Translations under genes and position numbers: made by a program
Notes under the pieces: generated by a model
Databases searched by the model: none
What the model was told of the DNA's origin: nothing
Seen by the model: only the letters and a program-made list of their open reading frames with translations
NCBI RefSeq assembly: GCF_032362555.1
Contig: NC_083509.1
Span: forward strand, 4,487,001 to 4,551,000
Direction of reading: 5' to 3'
Source of the DNA: Amyelois transitella
Taxonomy: Eukaryota > Arthropoda > Insecta > Lepidoptera > Pyralidae
DNA: 64,000 nt
In this document: positions 23,401-33,806 of the stretch, one piece after another
Numbering within the stretch: the stretch's first letter is position 1
How the letters are laid out: each line of letters begins with the position of its first letter

Positions 23401-26400
23401 TTAAAATGCTTTACAATGCTTGTGAACATTTTTTATAAGACTAACGTTATCTTAATTTTAAGCATAACCTCAAACGTTAGTGGTTTCGGTATGCTAAGTT
23501 TATACCTAGTAAATATGTTTTGTAAGATCTTATAAACGATAAAAATGCAGACTTATAAAATACTACCTCTATGTTATTTTGTCTGCCATACTGCGACCGG
23601 TAACTGCTGCTTCTAGCAAAGGGCGACATGTTGCTTCTAGACTGGCTCAAATATGATCTAATGTCGATAATTTCTCTCTCAAACGACGCCATTTCGTTAT
23701 TCTGTGGCAGGTTGAGTTTACTGTTACTCTGCACCGGCCTCGCTTTATTGTCCTGAGATTCTATCACTATAGGCACTTGCTGGTAGCCATTGGTGGACTG
23801 TAGCACATCATCCCCGCGTTCCAATAGATGTATCGCCTTGTCGTTCAACTCTTTCTTAATCTCATGCAAGGGCGTGTCTGAATGTTTCCTCAAGAATCTG
23901 GGTACTTTCCAATTTCTTAATTTATTCGTGTACTTGCCGTAGCTCCCTGAAATTTGAGAACGATGCTGTTAAGTTTCGTTTATAAGATTATAAATAGATA
24001 GGTAACTATTTCATGTTTGCATAGGATTATATGAATACGCCGCACGGTAATCCTTAATGTATGAGTAAAAACTGTTATCTTCTAAAGCATACTTTTACTT
24101 GTTTGGTTTAGTAAAGGAAATCCCGCTTCAGGGTAAGAACACCGTTAAAGTTAACAAACAAAAGAATGTTACAGAAACTCGAAAAAGGTTGCTTTAGACC
24201 TAATAGAGCGCAGAATCTTACAAAAAATTTACAATTAAGTAATTTTTTTAAAATGAACCCTTCTGCTCTCTAAGTTAAAGCGCATTTTGTAACCTATCTA
24301 AACAGGTAAGTACTATTCAAATGAGTCAATAAATTAGCAGTTAGCATACACTATATATTTTTAGCGTACATTCATTAAAACCAAGTATCACAGGCGCTCC
24401 ATTATTGTAGAATCTATTCGAGCCTATTTCGCGTGTTTACGCAACGAGGCACAAAACTGCAACAATGTCATACATACAGACAATTTCTAAACCATATTAA
24501 TAAGACGCATGGCCTAACTCTAATTATAGTGGCCACCTTCTGCAAAGTGGTATATTATTTAAATAACTCATTGACACAGCCAATACTGATTAGATGAATT
24601 TCATAAGTCTAAATGTTGTGGAGCAGCCATAATGTTTACCCAGTAATCACTTAGCGTGTGATTGTTGTTTGACCTAGCAGTTACACCTAGCGAGCGAGAT
24701 AATTTCAGTTAGCATACACATGTTACAGCAAATTCAGATCATACACATAATTCATTTCTGAACATAAACCTTATCACCCCATTTTAAATATAATGATAAT
24801 AGAAAGTTCCACGTTTTTGTGTATGTATTTATTACGGTCAGGCTATCTGCTTTAATTATTTCGTGAATGTTCTTTTGCCGCAAGGGAATCGCGAAAAATA
24901 AACAACGTTGTGTGTGCCTACAAACTTACATGCAAAGTGTAGTCTAACTAATCTAATGAGAATAAGAAGAACCTACTTAACAATAATCATATAAATTTAC
25001 AAATAATCATTTATCGCGGGGCTTTACCCGGCTTTTAAACGTATTTGTTCTTACAAAATAAACGATTTGTATTCTTAAATTATAAGAAAATTGTAAAAAT
25101 GTTACATTATTTTTTATTTATTTATGTAATAACATAACCCAAATATTTTCTACATTATACAAGAACTACCTACGAGGCAAAATTTGGAAACAATCACTTA
25201 GTACATGTAATATAATAACCCTCAATTTCTAAAACAATAGGTACCCAATTCTTACATAACAAAAAGGTATTAAGTATTGTAAGTCATTTAATTTGCTGCA
25301 ATTTGATCTTCGGCATCACGGTCCGAGTCGTGCCAGCGGGAGCATCACCTCCGTCTTCATATCTTATCAGACTTGTGCCTTGTACCACTGATAACTAAGA
25401 CTTTTCCACAGTTCAAAACATAATCAGCATGGTCAAGTAAACAAACGAAACCGATATAGACCGCACATCACCGCCAGCCAATGTGAGCTACATGAATTAT
25501 GACCCCGTCAGCGGTTAATCTAACCAGCGCTCTATCAAACCCGACACACGAATCAATGCGATGACTAGCCGAGAATAAAATATACCAAATTTTTAGGTTT
25601 TTTGGAACTGTTTTACCTACATTATTTTATCAGTTTCTCGAATATCCAGCCTAGATTTAAATATCTACTGTCGCTTCTAGAAGTGATTCTATGTTATATA
25701 TTAGTAATCCATTCAATTCTAACATTTTGTTTAAAATGTAACTCAACTATTTTTACTGCCGTTTTACTACCATTCATTTCAGATTAACATAATGTGCACT
25801 GCATTTAACTACAAATGACGCATCACTCTGCAAACAGTCAATATTATCATACGTAAATAACTCACCAACAGATGTCGGGCTTTTCGATGACCCGTCCGTT
25901 CTCTCAGGAAAACCCTTTTCTCTCTTCTCATCTAACTCTGCGTCAGAGTCCAATATACTTGGTAGGGAACTAGCTTTAGCGCGGAAGTTGAAAGGGTTTG
26001 GAGATAAAAAGTTGCTGGACTCTACAGTGCGCGGACTGGCCTTCCCATCTCTGGATTGATCTCTCGACGATAATGGAATGGGGGAATTATTGAAGGAAAG
26101 GACAGACTGGGGCGACGCTGCGGGAGATATAATGAGACGCAGGTTAATAGGATTAGAAGGTGTAAGGCAGTGGTCGTAATCGTAAGGGGAATACAGCTGG
26201 CGGCCTTCGATGAAGTAGGTTTTATGACCTAAACATACAAAATTTAATGTAAACTTTCGGCTTTCGTCCGAAACGACAATGCACATTTATTTATTCTTGA
26301 AAATCTTACCGAAAACTTCTTCTCCCTCTTCTAATATATAGGAGCCTCCAAGAAATTTGCTGGTCTCCTCAGATATGTGAACACGGCCCGGTTTCCCTGT

Positions 26401-28042
26401 TGACTCCATTTTATTAGCGAAAGTAACGTCATTGCTCCACACATCGAATTTAAATCTACGCGTGCCGACAAGCCCACAAAGAACAGTTCCAGTGTGAACT
26501 CCTACTCTCATGTTGATGCCCTCATCTCGTTCTCTATCAAAATCTTGAATTGCATCAATCATACCTAGGATGAAAATAAATATTAAAGTAAAAATTTAGC
26601 TGTAGATGAAAAAAAATTACTCATCCTGGGTGGAATAGACTTACCTAGTCCCATTTCTACACAACAAGTTGCATGGTCTGGCCTGGGCTCAGGGCAACCA
26701 GACACACAGTAATAACAATCGCCTAAAGTAGAAATTTTTTCACATCCATGATTTTGACATAACTCATCAAACTTCTCAAATAAGTCATTTAATATATTCA
26801 CTAATTCTTCAGCACCTTTGTTACTGGACATTTTTGTAAACCCCACAATATCCGCAAACAGTATACTAACATTGTCCATTGAATTCATTGTAAAAGGTCG
26901 GAACAATGATTTTATATCTGGATTTGACTTTCTGGGACTAAGAGGATCATGCGGTCGGAGGTTTATAACAGATTCCAACACCTGCTCCTCCATTAGGCTA
27001 CTGGCAATTTTAGGAGGCATCACTGAATGTATCATCTTCTCTTTTAACTGCTTTTCCATTTCCAGCTGCCTCCTCACTAGTAAACTTTGGCCAACCTTCA
27101 TGAATGTGCCCCGCATTCTCACAAATGTCATAAGGTAAATATGAACACCAATAATGTGCACACAGAGTTGAAGTAACACTCTCACAAACATTCCAGGGCC
27201 TTGCCACTGTTGCTCAGTCAAATGCAGGAATATATTAAGAACTTCAAACACTATTGAATACAGTAGTCCGATGATAACACAGGCAAACAATGGCAATGGT
27301 GTTAGTGTATATATAATCAGCAGAATTTCAATGCACATGGTGAAGTGACCAGACTGGCTGATATCTGCTGCCTGCGAGGCATCTAAATCAAGCTGGGTGG
27401 TCAGTGTCACTAGTGAGAGGCTGAGTGTACACAGAGCAAGTGCCATGACCAGGGACAATTTGAAAGTGTACACTTTATAGATATTTGTAAATGTAACAAA
27501 TAGCATGACAGATGTAATCAAGAGTACTCCACCAAACATGGAACATAAAAATGGCCATTTGACTGTTACGCCATTCAAGCCAAGGCCCACAAAGTAGACA
27601 AACCATGATATAGAAAATATCAAAATGTATAAAAGTGCAAATCTGAAAAGGAGAAAATAAAAACATCAAATAATATGCTGTCATTACATAATCAAGTAGG
27701 TACTAAATAAATAGGTACACTTAGTTCATGCATACAATAGTAATGTATGGTGGCTCACCTGAATCTTAATCTTATTTGTCTAAAGGAACTACTTCTATAT
27801 TGGCCTTCAAGTATCTCCGAGTCAAACCTGGGATTCCACCAAGTACCAGGAGCAGCCCTTTCAAAGGCTATTGGCAATTTAAGCCCACAACAGTTGGTGG
27901 TAGAGTTGTTGTGTGCTAAATAAGCCTGCACATGTGGTGCCAAGCGAATTTGAGCATCTTCACCTTCCGAGCACTCAACATCATGTTTGGCATCAGATTG
28001 GGATCCATCCTGACAGCTCACACAACCACTTGGTGCGCTCAT
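20453..28042 (-). CDS. Ac13E: Membrane adenylate cyclase, AC9/Ac13E type
   Basis: Exons in gene order: 28042-27759, 27642-26645, 26564-26310, 26228-25866, 23946-23567, 22914-22711 and 22285-20453 (TAA). They total 1438 aa in frame. The enzyme makes cAMP from ATP at the plasma membrane. A first membrane cassette (about 96-270) leads to catalytic C1a with both metal-binding aspartates, 'FADIVGFT' (D359) and 'LGDCYYCV' (D403). A low-complexity Ser-rich linker is spread over exons 4-6. A second membrane cassette follows, with N-x-T sites in its extracellular loop. C2a has 'KIKTIGS' near 1294 (adenine-binding Lys) and 'DIWGDAVNIASRM'; as expected, C2 lacks the metal aspartates. AC9 assignment rests on C1 'CEKISTLGDCYYCVSGCPEP' and C2 'IIFASIVNF'. 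The length is between human AC9 and the longer fly Ac13E. A SINE sits just upstream of the exon 6 acceptor. Confidence 0.94.
22949..23200 (+). mobile_element. tRNA-derived SINE in an adenylate cyclase intron
   Basis: The copy has the same head and body as the one at 7873 ('gtggcgcagcgatagtacgc', 'ctgattggcctgggtcttgg', 'cgaacttacttcgaggctat'). The B box is damaged: the region reads 'GATTCTAATCC' instead of GGTTCGAATCC. It lies antisense to the cyclase gene and ends about 35 bases from the exon 6 acceptor at 22915. Confidence 0.85.
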
Positions 28043-29124
28043 TGTTTACATAAATCTGACATGTTACATCAATGTATCATTCAAATAATTCATTCTTCAT
28101 TTCTGTATAGTGAAAGATATACATCTTGATAAAAAAAGCCTACAACATAACTTTTTTATGTTTAAGTGTAGAAGTATATGTACCAAGCAAGAATCAACAT
28201 AAGTATATAAGAGAAAATTGTATAATAATACTGGCGACCAATGTTATAAATAAAATGTGTGTAATACTTGGATTTGTTAAAGCAGTAAGTAATTCTTGAG
28301 ACTTGAAGCAGAAGCGCCCCTACAATGCACATTTGTTATAAAAATATCAGCTATCGTCAGATATTGGGAAAAACCGAAACTACTAAACTTATCCTGCATA
28401 TAATATGAAGACATTTACCAAGGATACACATCACAAAAATACACTTACATTTTTATGTATCGCTGTATATCGACGTTTTCTGTTTTGTTTACAGTCCACC
28501 ATATAACTATAGAATTATTCTCACCCAGCAATAAACTGGAAAATAGTCACTTAGTATTTGTTCACAATATCGCTTTATTATAATTGCTGCTTACTTTAGT
28601 AAAATAGAAAAAAATATTACAATATATAGATAGAACCTAGTTGCAGTTGATTTGGTGACTGCTTTTTTTTCTGTCTACAAAAGTCAAATCAAAAGTGTTT
28701 CTTGAGTGTTGCCAAAATTAAGTACATTGTTTGTTGACTGTTTGACTGACCTGAATGTTGCCACGATACCTACGTTAACAAAACAGAAACAACATTCAAA
28801 TTTAATTTTTACATGCGTATAGATGTAGCCACGTCATTTACCCATTTATGGTTTATACCTACTTACATACTTTTTTATTTTAAATTTACATAGGCATCTG
28901 AATAACTTAACCTCTTGTAAATTCTTTAAAACTGTAATTAGATAGTGAATACATTAGGTTTTCATGTGCATCTGATTTACTATTTATTGTATTTAGGTGG
29001 TGTAGTTATTAACATATTATCATGCACATATTTAATCTGTGATGCCAATACATATAGTTTTGGTGGAAGTTAGGTCAATATCTACTCAGACAGAAAGAGG
29101 ATTTTCATTTATCAAAAAGTAGTC

Positions 29125-29825
29125 TAGTGCAAGTTGGACTTGCAAACGTAGGGTTCCGTAAAAGCAAGCATATTGAATGTGATTTTAATTGAGTGTAACT
29201 ATATATAAATACCAAGATTTTTTGTAACCAAAAAAAACCATTTAATTGTATTTGTATGAATGTTATCCATATCTGTGTCGAGGGATTTAATTTTAATTTA
29301 ATATTAGGTATTTAAGATTTTTCTATGGACACCACAACACAACACATTCATAGATACATAAAGGTTTAATGATTTTTTTTTTTGTTTAAGTCCATGCATG
29401 GGATCCTCTCTTATTTTTGAACAAAAATTATAAAGCGTATAATGGAGTAATCCTTTTCCTGTCATGCGTTTTGTCGTCCACGTGCGGATTTGGTCCGCAT
29501 GCAGGCTGCCCATAACCCACTATTTAATTTATACATATTTTTCTATTATGCGTGTAGCACGCGCGTGGAAAGCGGATTGGCTGCCGGCGTGCAACTCGCG
29601 TGCGCGCTTTCCAGATGCGAACAGATTCCGCGCGCGGGCGATAAAACGCAAGACAGGAAAAGCGCTATAACAGAAAAGGTCATCTCTACATAGTTTCAAT
29701 TCTGTATAGTTTTTGGATATGTGTAACTCTGTGACATAGGAATGAGTGAAAAGACAAACAGACATGACGAATTTATAAGGTTTTCGTTTTTTGTCAAGCA
29801 GCTTTAGAACCCTAATAAAAACAAA
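29125..29825. repeat. Interspersed repeat with a GC-rich insertion
   Basis: The left part reads 'agtgcaagttggacttgcaa' and 'gtagggttccgtaaaagc'. The right part reads 'gaaaagacaaacagacatga' and ends 'ttagaaccctaataaaaac', a partial inverted match of the 'gggttc' end. Between them, roughly 29460-29660 is strikingly GC-rich and CpG-rich against AT-rich surroundings. The outer parts resemble a common lepidopteran repeat and the GC-rich core looks inserted. Boundaries are approximate. Confidence 0.4.
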
Positions 29826-30148
29826 AGTACAAATAAGAACCTTTAATGATAAGATATAAAAAATAATATTGATTGGAACACAATAAATGCTCATAAGTTT
29901 ATATACATTTACATATAAACATACCTACTTAAGCCTTTACAGGATAATCAATATTACAAGGTTTACATTCTATTTCTTCACATGTTCACATTATTTGCGA
30001 ATTTTTTTTTTAATTATGCAGTGAGCTGTTTTAAAATGGAATTTTCAAGACACACATAAGTAGAATTTTGCAATCTTCCAATTACATTTCTGTATGTACT
30101 TACTTTTATAATGTTAAAAAGGAAATGTTAGATATCATAATTTTGCAT

Positions 30149-30405
30149 GATTATAATCACGTCTATATCGCTTTCAGGGTAGACAAAGCCACCAGCCTCT
30201 CAAAGACTAAAAGACCATACTCAACTGTATGGCTTAATGATGAAACTGAGATTCAAATAATTACTGGTTGATAGCCCATCGCCTAAAAGAAGAATCCCCA
30301 GTTTATGAGCTATTCCCATAGTCGTCTTTTACGACATCCTTGGGAAAGATGGATTAACCATGTAGTGGATCTTTTCAAAAGTGCCGGGAACCACACTGCA
30401 TAACT
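30149..30405 (+). repeat. Dispersed repeat family 2, near-complete copy
   Basis: 'ataatcacgtctatatcgct', 'gagattcaaataattactgg', 'tagcccatcgcctaaaagaa', 'cttttacgacatccttggga' and 'gtgccgggaaccacac' give the whole family-2 order. Confidence 0.8.
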
Positions 30406-30531
30406 ACATGTTGAGTAAATTTATTGATATAAAAATGTGTTTTTAAGTTATGCACTCCCAAGAACTCTTTAAAAGACAGGTGGTTATATCAATACCCAAA
30501 GGAAATGCTTACTTATAATTATTTACACCTT

Positions 30532-30586
30532 ATGAAATTTACCCCCTATAACAGCCTACATGACTGTTAAAGGGGGTAAATTTCAT
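30532..30586. other. Near-perfect hairpin (23-bp arms)
   Basis: Arms at 30532-30554 and 30564-30586 are inverted complements with a single mismatch and a 9-base loop ('cctacatga'). The arms carry a CCCCC/GGGGG block in AT-rich DNA. It could be a small foldback element or an RNA hairpin; nothing around it decides. Confidence 0.75.
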
Positions 30587-31312
30587 AATTTTTCATTTTT
30601 TAATGATCTTATTGTACCAGTAAACATGATGATTTTTGATAAAAACTGTTTTTTAATTAATACTATTAATAGAATAACAAATATGGTAACTACTTGAATA
30701 AGATCTCTTTACCAATTTATAACAGTAAAATAAATTCTATAAATATCACAAAAAAATTGATTCTTAATACAACATTAAATATGTTATACAAAAATATATT
30801 TTGATTAATTAATATCAACATTAATTAGCAGAGATCAGAAAAACTTTCTATAAGACATAATTTGTAATAAATTTTGATTTCTGGAACTAAATGGCAATAG
30901 AACAAATAATTGTTTTTTTTTATCTGTTAGGTTGTAGAAATAACACACAACCACTTCTCTGATCACAATCAAAATCACTTTTTCTGATCTTTGCTTTTAA
31001 TAAGGCACTTGGAGCACCATTTTATTGCTACAAGTTACATGACAGTTACAAATTTGAGCATTGACTGAAATAAATTCATAATATGTACTTTCAAGTAGAT
31101 TTTTGAGTAATGTCATTAACATGTTACTGCAGGCAATACTGAACAATGGCTGCACTGAATTCTCTTTTTGCATTAGATGATGTAGTCTACAGTACGATTT
31201 AGATATTTTTATGCAGCCACTTTGATAATACTGACATTATTTACCTCATTATGATCAAAGATAATTAATATAAAACCCTATGTCAATGACATTTCATTAT
31301 TTCATAGTTATT

Positions 31313-32080
31313 CTAATCATTGTACATTCCATCTAGTAAAAAATCCATCCTTTTGTAATGTCTATTCTTCCAAGCTTCTCGACCACGCCTCAATGCCATG
31401 AATCCTAATGCTACAAATAGTGGTACTGTCAAAATTGTTATAACAACTGGCATGATCATACCAGGTTGGTTACCATCACTCATTGAACTTTTCGTATTAT
31501 CTGCATTAGGATTTGGTATTTGATCAGAGATAAATGTTTTGGAAGATGTTTTAACAACTTCAGCATTCTGATTTGTACCAGATAAATCATCATATGATAA
31601 AACTTCAGGCTTGTGTGGTTTGTGGGTAGTTTTTACTTCTGTACTTTTCAGATTCAGTGAAGAGTCGATTCTGGAACTGTTTCCCATTTTAGATGAATGA
31701 TTTTTCTTTATTTCAGTATTATTAAGCTTGACTGTTATTTGATCGTCATTTGACATTGAGTTAACAACAATAGATTCATTGTGTTCATACTCTTCTAGTT
31801 TCACTCCTTTCCGGGCAGCGATAGATCTGTTCTTAGGTGTACCTAATTCCTTATTCAAATCCATAAGGACAGTGTTGTTATCTTTAGGCAAGGTCAAGTT
31901 AGAGTTGATTTGTGTAATAGCCCCTCCTTCGGTGACAAGAGTTATCTTGGTGTTATTGCTCGAAGATTCATTCAAGGGCATTGTAATATTGTATGACTTT
32001 ATAGGGTTTAGAGCAGTAATGTTACTTCCGTAAATCAAAGGTAGAAACAACAGTTGTCCAAACAAAAATTCCAGCAACAT
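31313..32080 (-). CDS. Type I single-pass membrane protein, uncharacterised
   Basis: One coding exon of 255 residues ends in TAG at 31313-31315. ATG 32080 is chosen because it starts a signal peptide (hydrophobic 'LFGQLLFLPLIYG'). An apparent acceptor ('ttttttccag') ends at 32101, so the open frame further upstream is probably intron and the 5' UTR is split. The ectodomain is about 180 residues, Ser/Asn/Thr-rich, with many N-x-S/T sites and no cysteine pattern. One transmembrane segment ('MPVVITILTVPLFVALGFMA') is followed by a short basic cytoplasmic tail 'RRGREAWKNRHYKRMDFLLD' and 'GMYND'. The tail looks much more constrained than the ectodomain. I do not recognise the family; a receptor-like or trafficking role would be a guess. 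The promoter side faces the phosphorylase kinase gene. Confidence 0.75.
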   Translation of the reverse strand: MLLEFLFGQLLFLPLIYGSNITALNPIKSYNITMPLNESSSNNTKITLVTEGGAITQINSNLTLPKDNNTVLMDLNKELGTPKNRSIAARKGVKLEEYEHNESIVVNSMSNDDQITVKLNNTEIKKNHSSKMGNSSRIDSSLNLKSTEVKTTHKPHKPEVLSYDDLSGTNQNAEVVKTSSKTFISDQIPNPNADNTKSSMSDGNQPGMIMPVVITILTVPLFVALGFMALRRGREAWKNRHYKRMDFLLDGMYND

Positions 32081-33806
32081 TTTGTGATATATGCACTTAA
32101 CTGGAAAAAATAAGGTATTTAGTGTTGCGTAGTTTATAAAAAAATAAACGAACAAATACAAAGAAAAGAAATAACAAAATGAAAATAAAATCAAAAATTA
32201 TTGATACAAAAAACCAAAAGCCAACTCAATCCATGGAAATAATTGACAGACAAGATGACTATGACATTCATCATTGACATTGATAGATCGTAGATGTTGC
32301 TTTGATTGACACTCGATTGACATTCTTTTTGTTCGGCGATAGATTGACGGTTATGACATTGACGAAATGATTTTTTTTAAAAGTAGCAACAGCAAAAATG
32401 AAAGATTAATATATTGCCGTGTTGATTGACAACAATGACATTGAAATGACATTATGCTTTTACGCAAGGTATTGACTACAAAAGGGCACTTCCTTGAATT
32501 TGGGGAAGTTTTGCAGTAATGGATATTTTGTGAGGTGAGGTTTTCAGCACTTTAAGGAAATAGGACGGTTGGACCAATCCATTTTATATGATTTTATTTT
32601 ATTTTTTTACCTTTATTAGGGAAATAAACAGTTACATGGTTGCCTATTAATATACTATGATGCATAAACCAATAAAGTTTCCTCTGTTCTATTGAAAAGA
32701 CAAAGAAATTTTTAAATAAATGTAAGTGTATTACACATAAACATATTTATTATTAATTTCGTGAAAATTGACCAAAAAGCCACTGATTTATCTAAGCAAT
32801 TTTGTCTTTAAACTTTTTTTATATGACATTATGGATAAGTTTAACAAATCAAGATCATTGTAAATGTTAACTAGCTATTAGCTAGCTGTCATGATAACTA
32901 GCTATTAATCACAGTTTCACCTGTGTTAACTAAAATTTCCGTTTTTCCCATTACTATGGGAAATTTAAAAAATATCCTATCCTAAAATATATATTTACTA
33001 GGTGTTGGCTTCGCTCATGCACTTTGTTGTTTAACAAATTCTACAAAAAAAAAATATTTTTTTATGGATGGAATGTACCTTATACACCCGCATTTCCGCT
33101 CTTTTGGGAACTTTGGATATTTTTCCGTAGCTAAACTCGGCAGATTATCGTTGATAAACGATCCCGTCGGAATATTTCTTTTTTTCGGGATGCCGAATAC
33201 CTTTTCAATGTCCTTATTGTCCACTCGATTTATAATGAATTTTTGTATGCAGATACCTTAGTAGAATATAAAATTATTAAATGCGTAATTTTTTGAGATT
33301 GAGTTAGTACTGCAAAAATTCAATAGGTTCAAGACGTACATATACGGAGTCCACAAAGTCACTGTTCCCGAGAGAAATTCACACAGGAAATCTATGGCTA
33401 GTTTTAATGTTTGTATTGCTTTACTTTTTACCTTTAATATATTTTTACTAACCAAAACTAAAAATATCTCCGTTCCAAAATCACCGAAAGCGCATCGGTT
33501 AACACTGAAACTAATGTACATAATTGAGAAAATACTCATTGGTACATGATTGAGGTTCGATCTGAACCTATGCTTCCGCACGCATTTAACTCTGACACTG
33601 TATCCATTCGAATGAACGAAAAAGTACAGTAGGTACACTTTATTATTTAGCGAGTAGGGAGAAAGAAACATGTAAATTGCAAACACTGATAGCTGTAGCT
33701 TTTTATACAGAATTTTATACCTATTTGTCAAATCAAAATACAGAGCAGAACCAACAAGAAAAAGATGATAGTATAAAAGTGAATCAAATAAACTAAATTA
33801 CTCAAG
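32081..33806. promoter_or_regulatory. Divergent intergenic region with TGACA cluster
   Basis: This region separates the minus-strand membrane-protein gene from the plus-strand phosphorylase kinase gene, so both promoters should lie within it. A cluster of nine TGACA pentamers, all on the + strand, occupies about 32243-32452. A palindrome-rich 'taactagctatta' repeat occurs twice at about 32870-32910. Near 33000-33260 there is an ORF-containing piece that resembles repeat DNA. No TATA box could be assigned with confidence. Confidence 0.4.

Larger units (their letters stand above)
28043..31312. other. Upstream region of adenylate cyclase and intergenic repeats
   Basis: This stretch holds the 5' flank of the cyclase (start at 28042), a nested repeat block near 29125-29825, a family-2 repeat at 30149, a near-perfect hairpin at 30532-30586, and the 3' flank of the next minus-strand gene. 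No exon is supported. An untranslated first exon of the cyclase may lie here but was not located. Confidence 0.5.

Noticed and set aside
29529-29894. A 121-aa minus-strand ORF across the GC-rich block
   Set aside because: It spans the border between repeat parts and has no protein features.
32081-32194. An upstream extension of the type I membrane protein
   Set aside because: A clear acceptor at 32101 and a signal peptide starting at 32080 make the upstream frame intron or 5' UTR.
33258-33731. A 157-aa minus-strand ORF upstream of PHKA
   Set aside because: Low-complexity composition with no motif, no initiation or splice context, in the intergenic region near repeat DNA.
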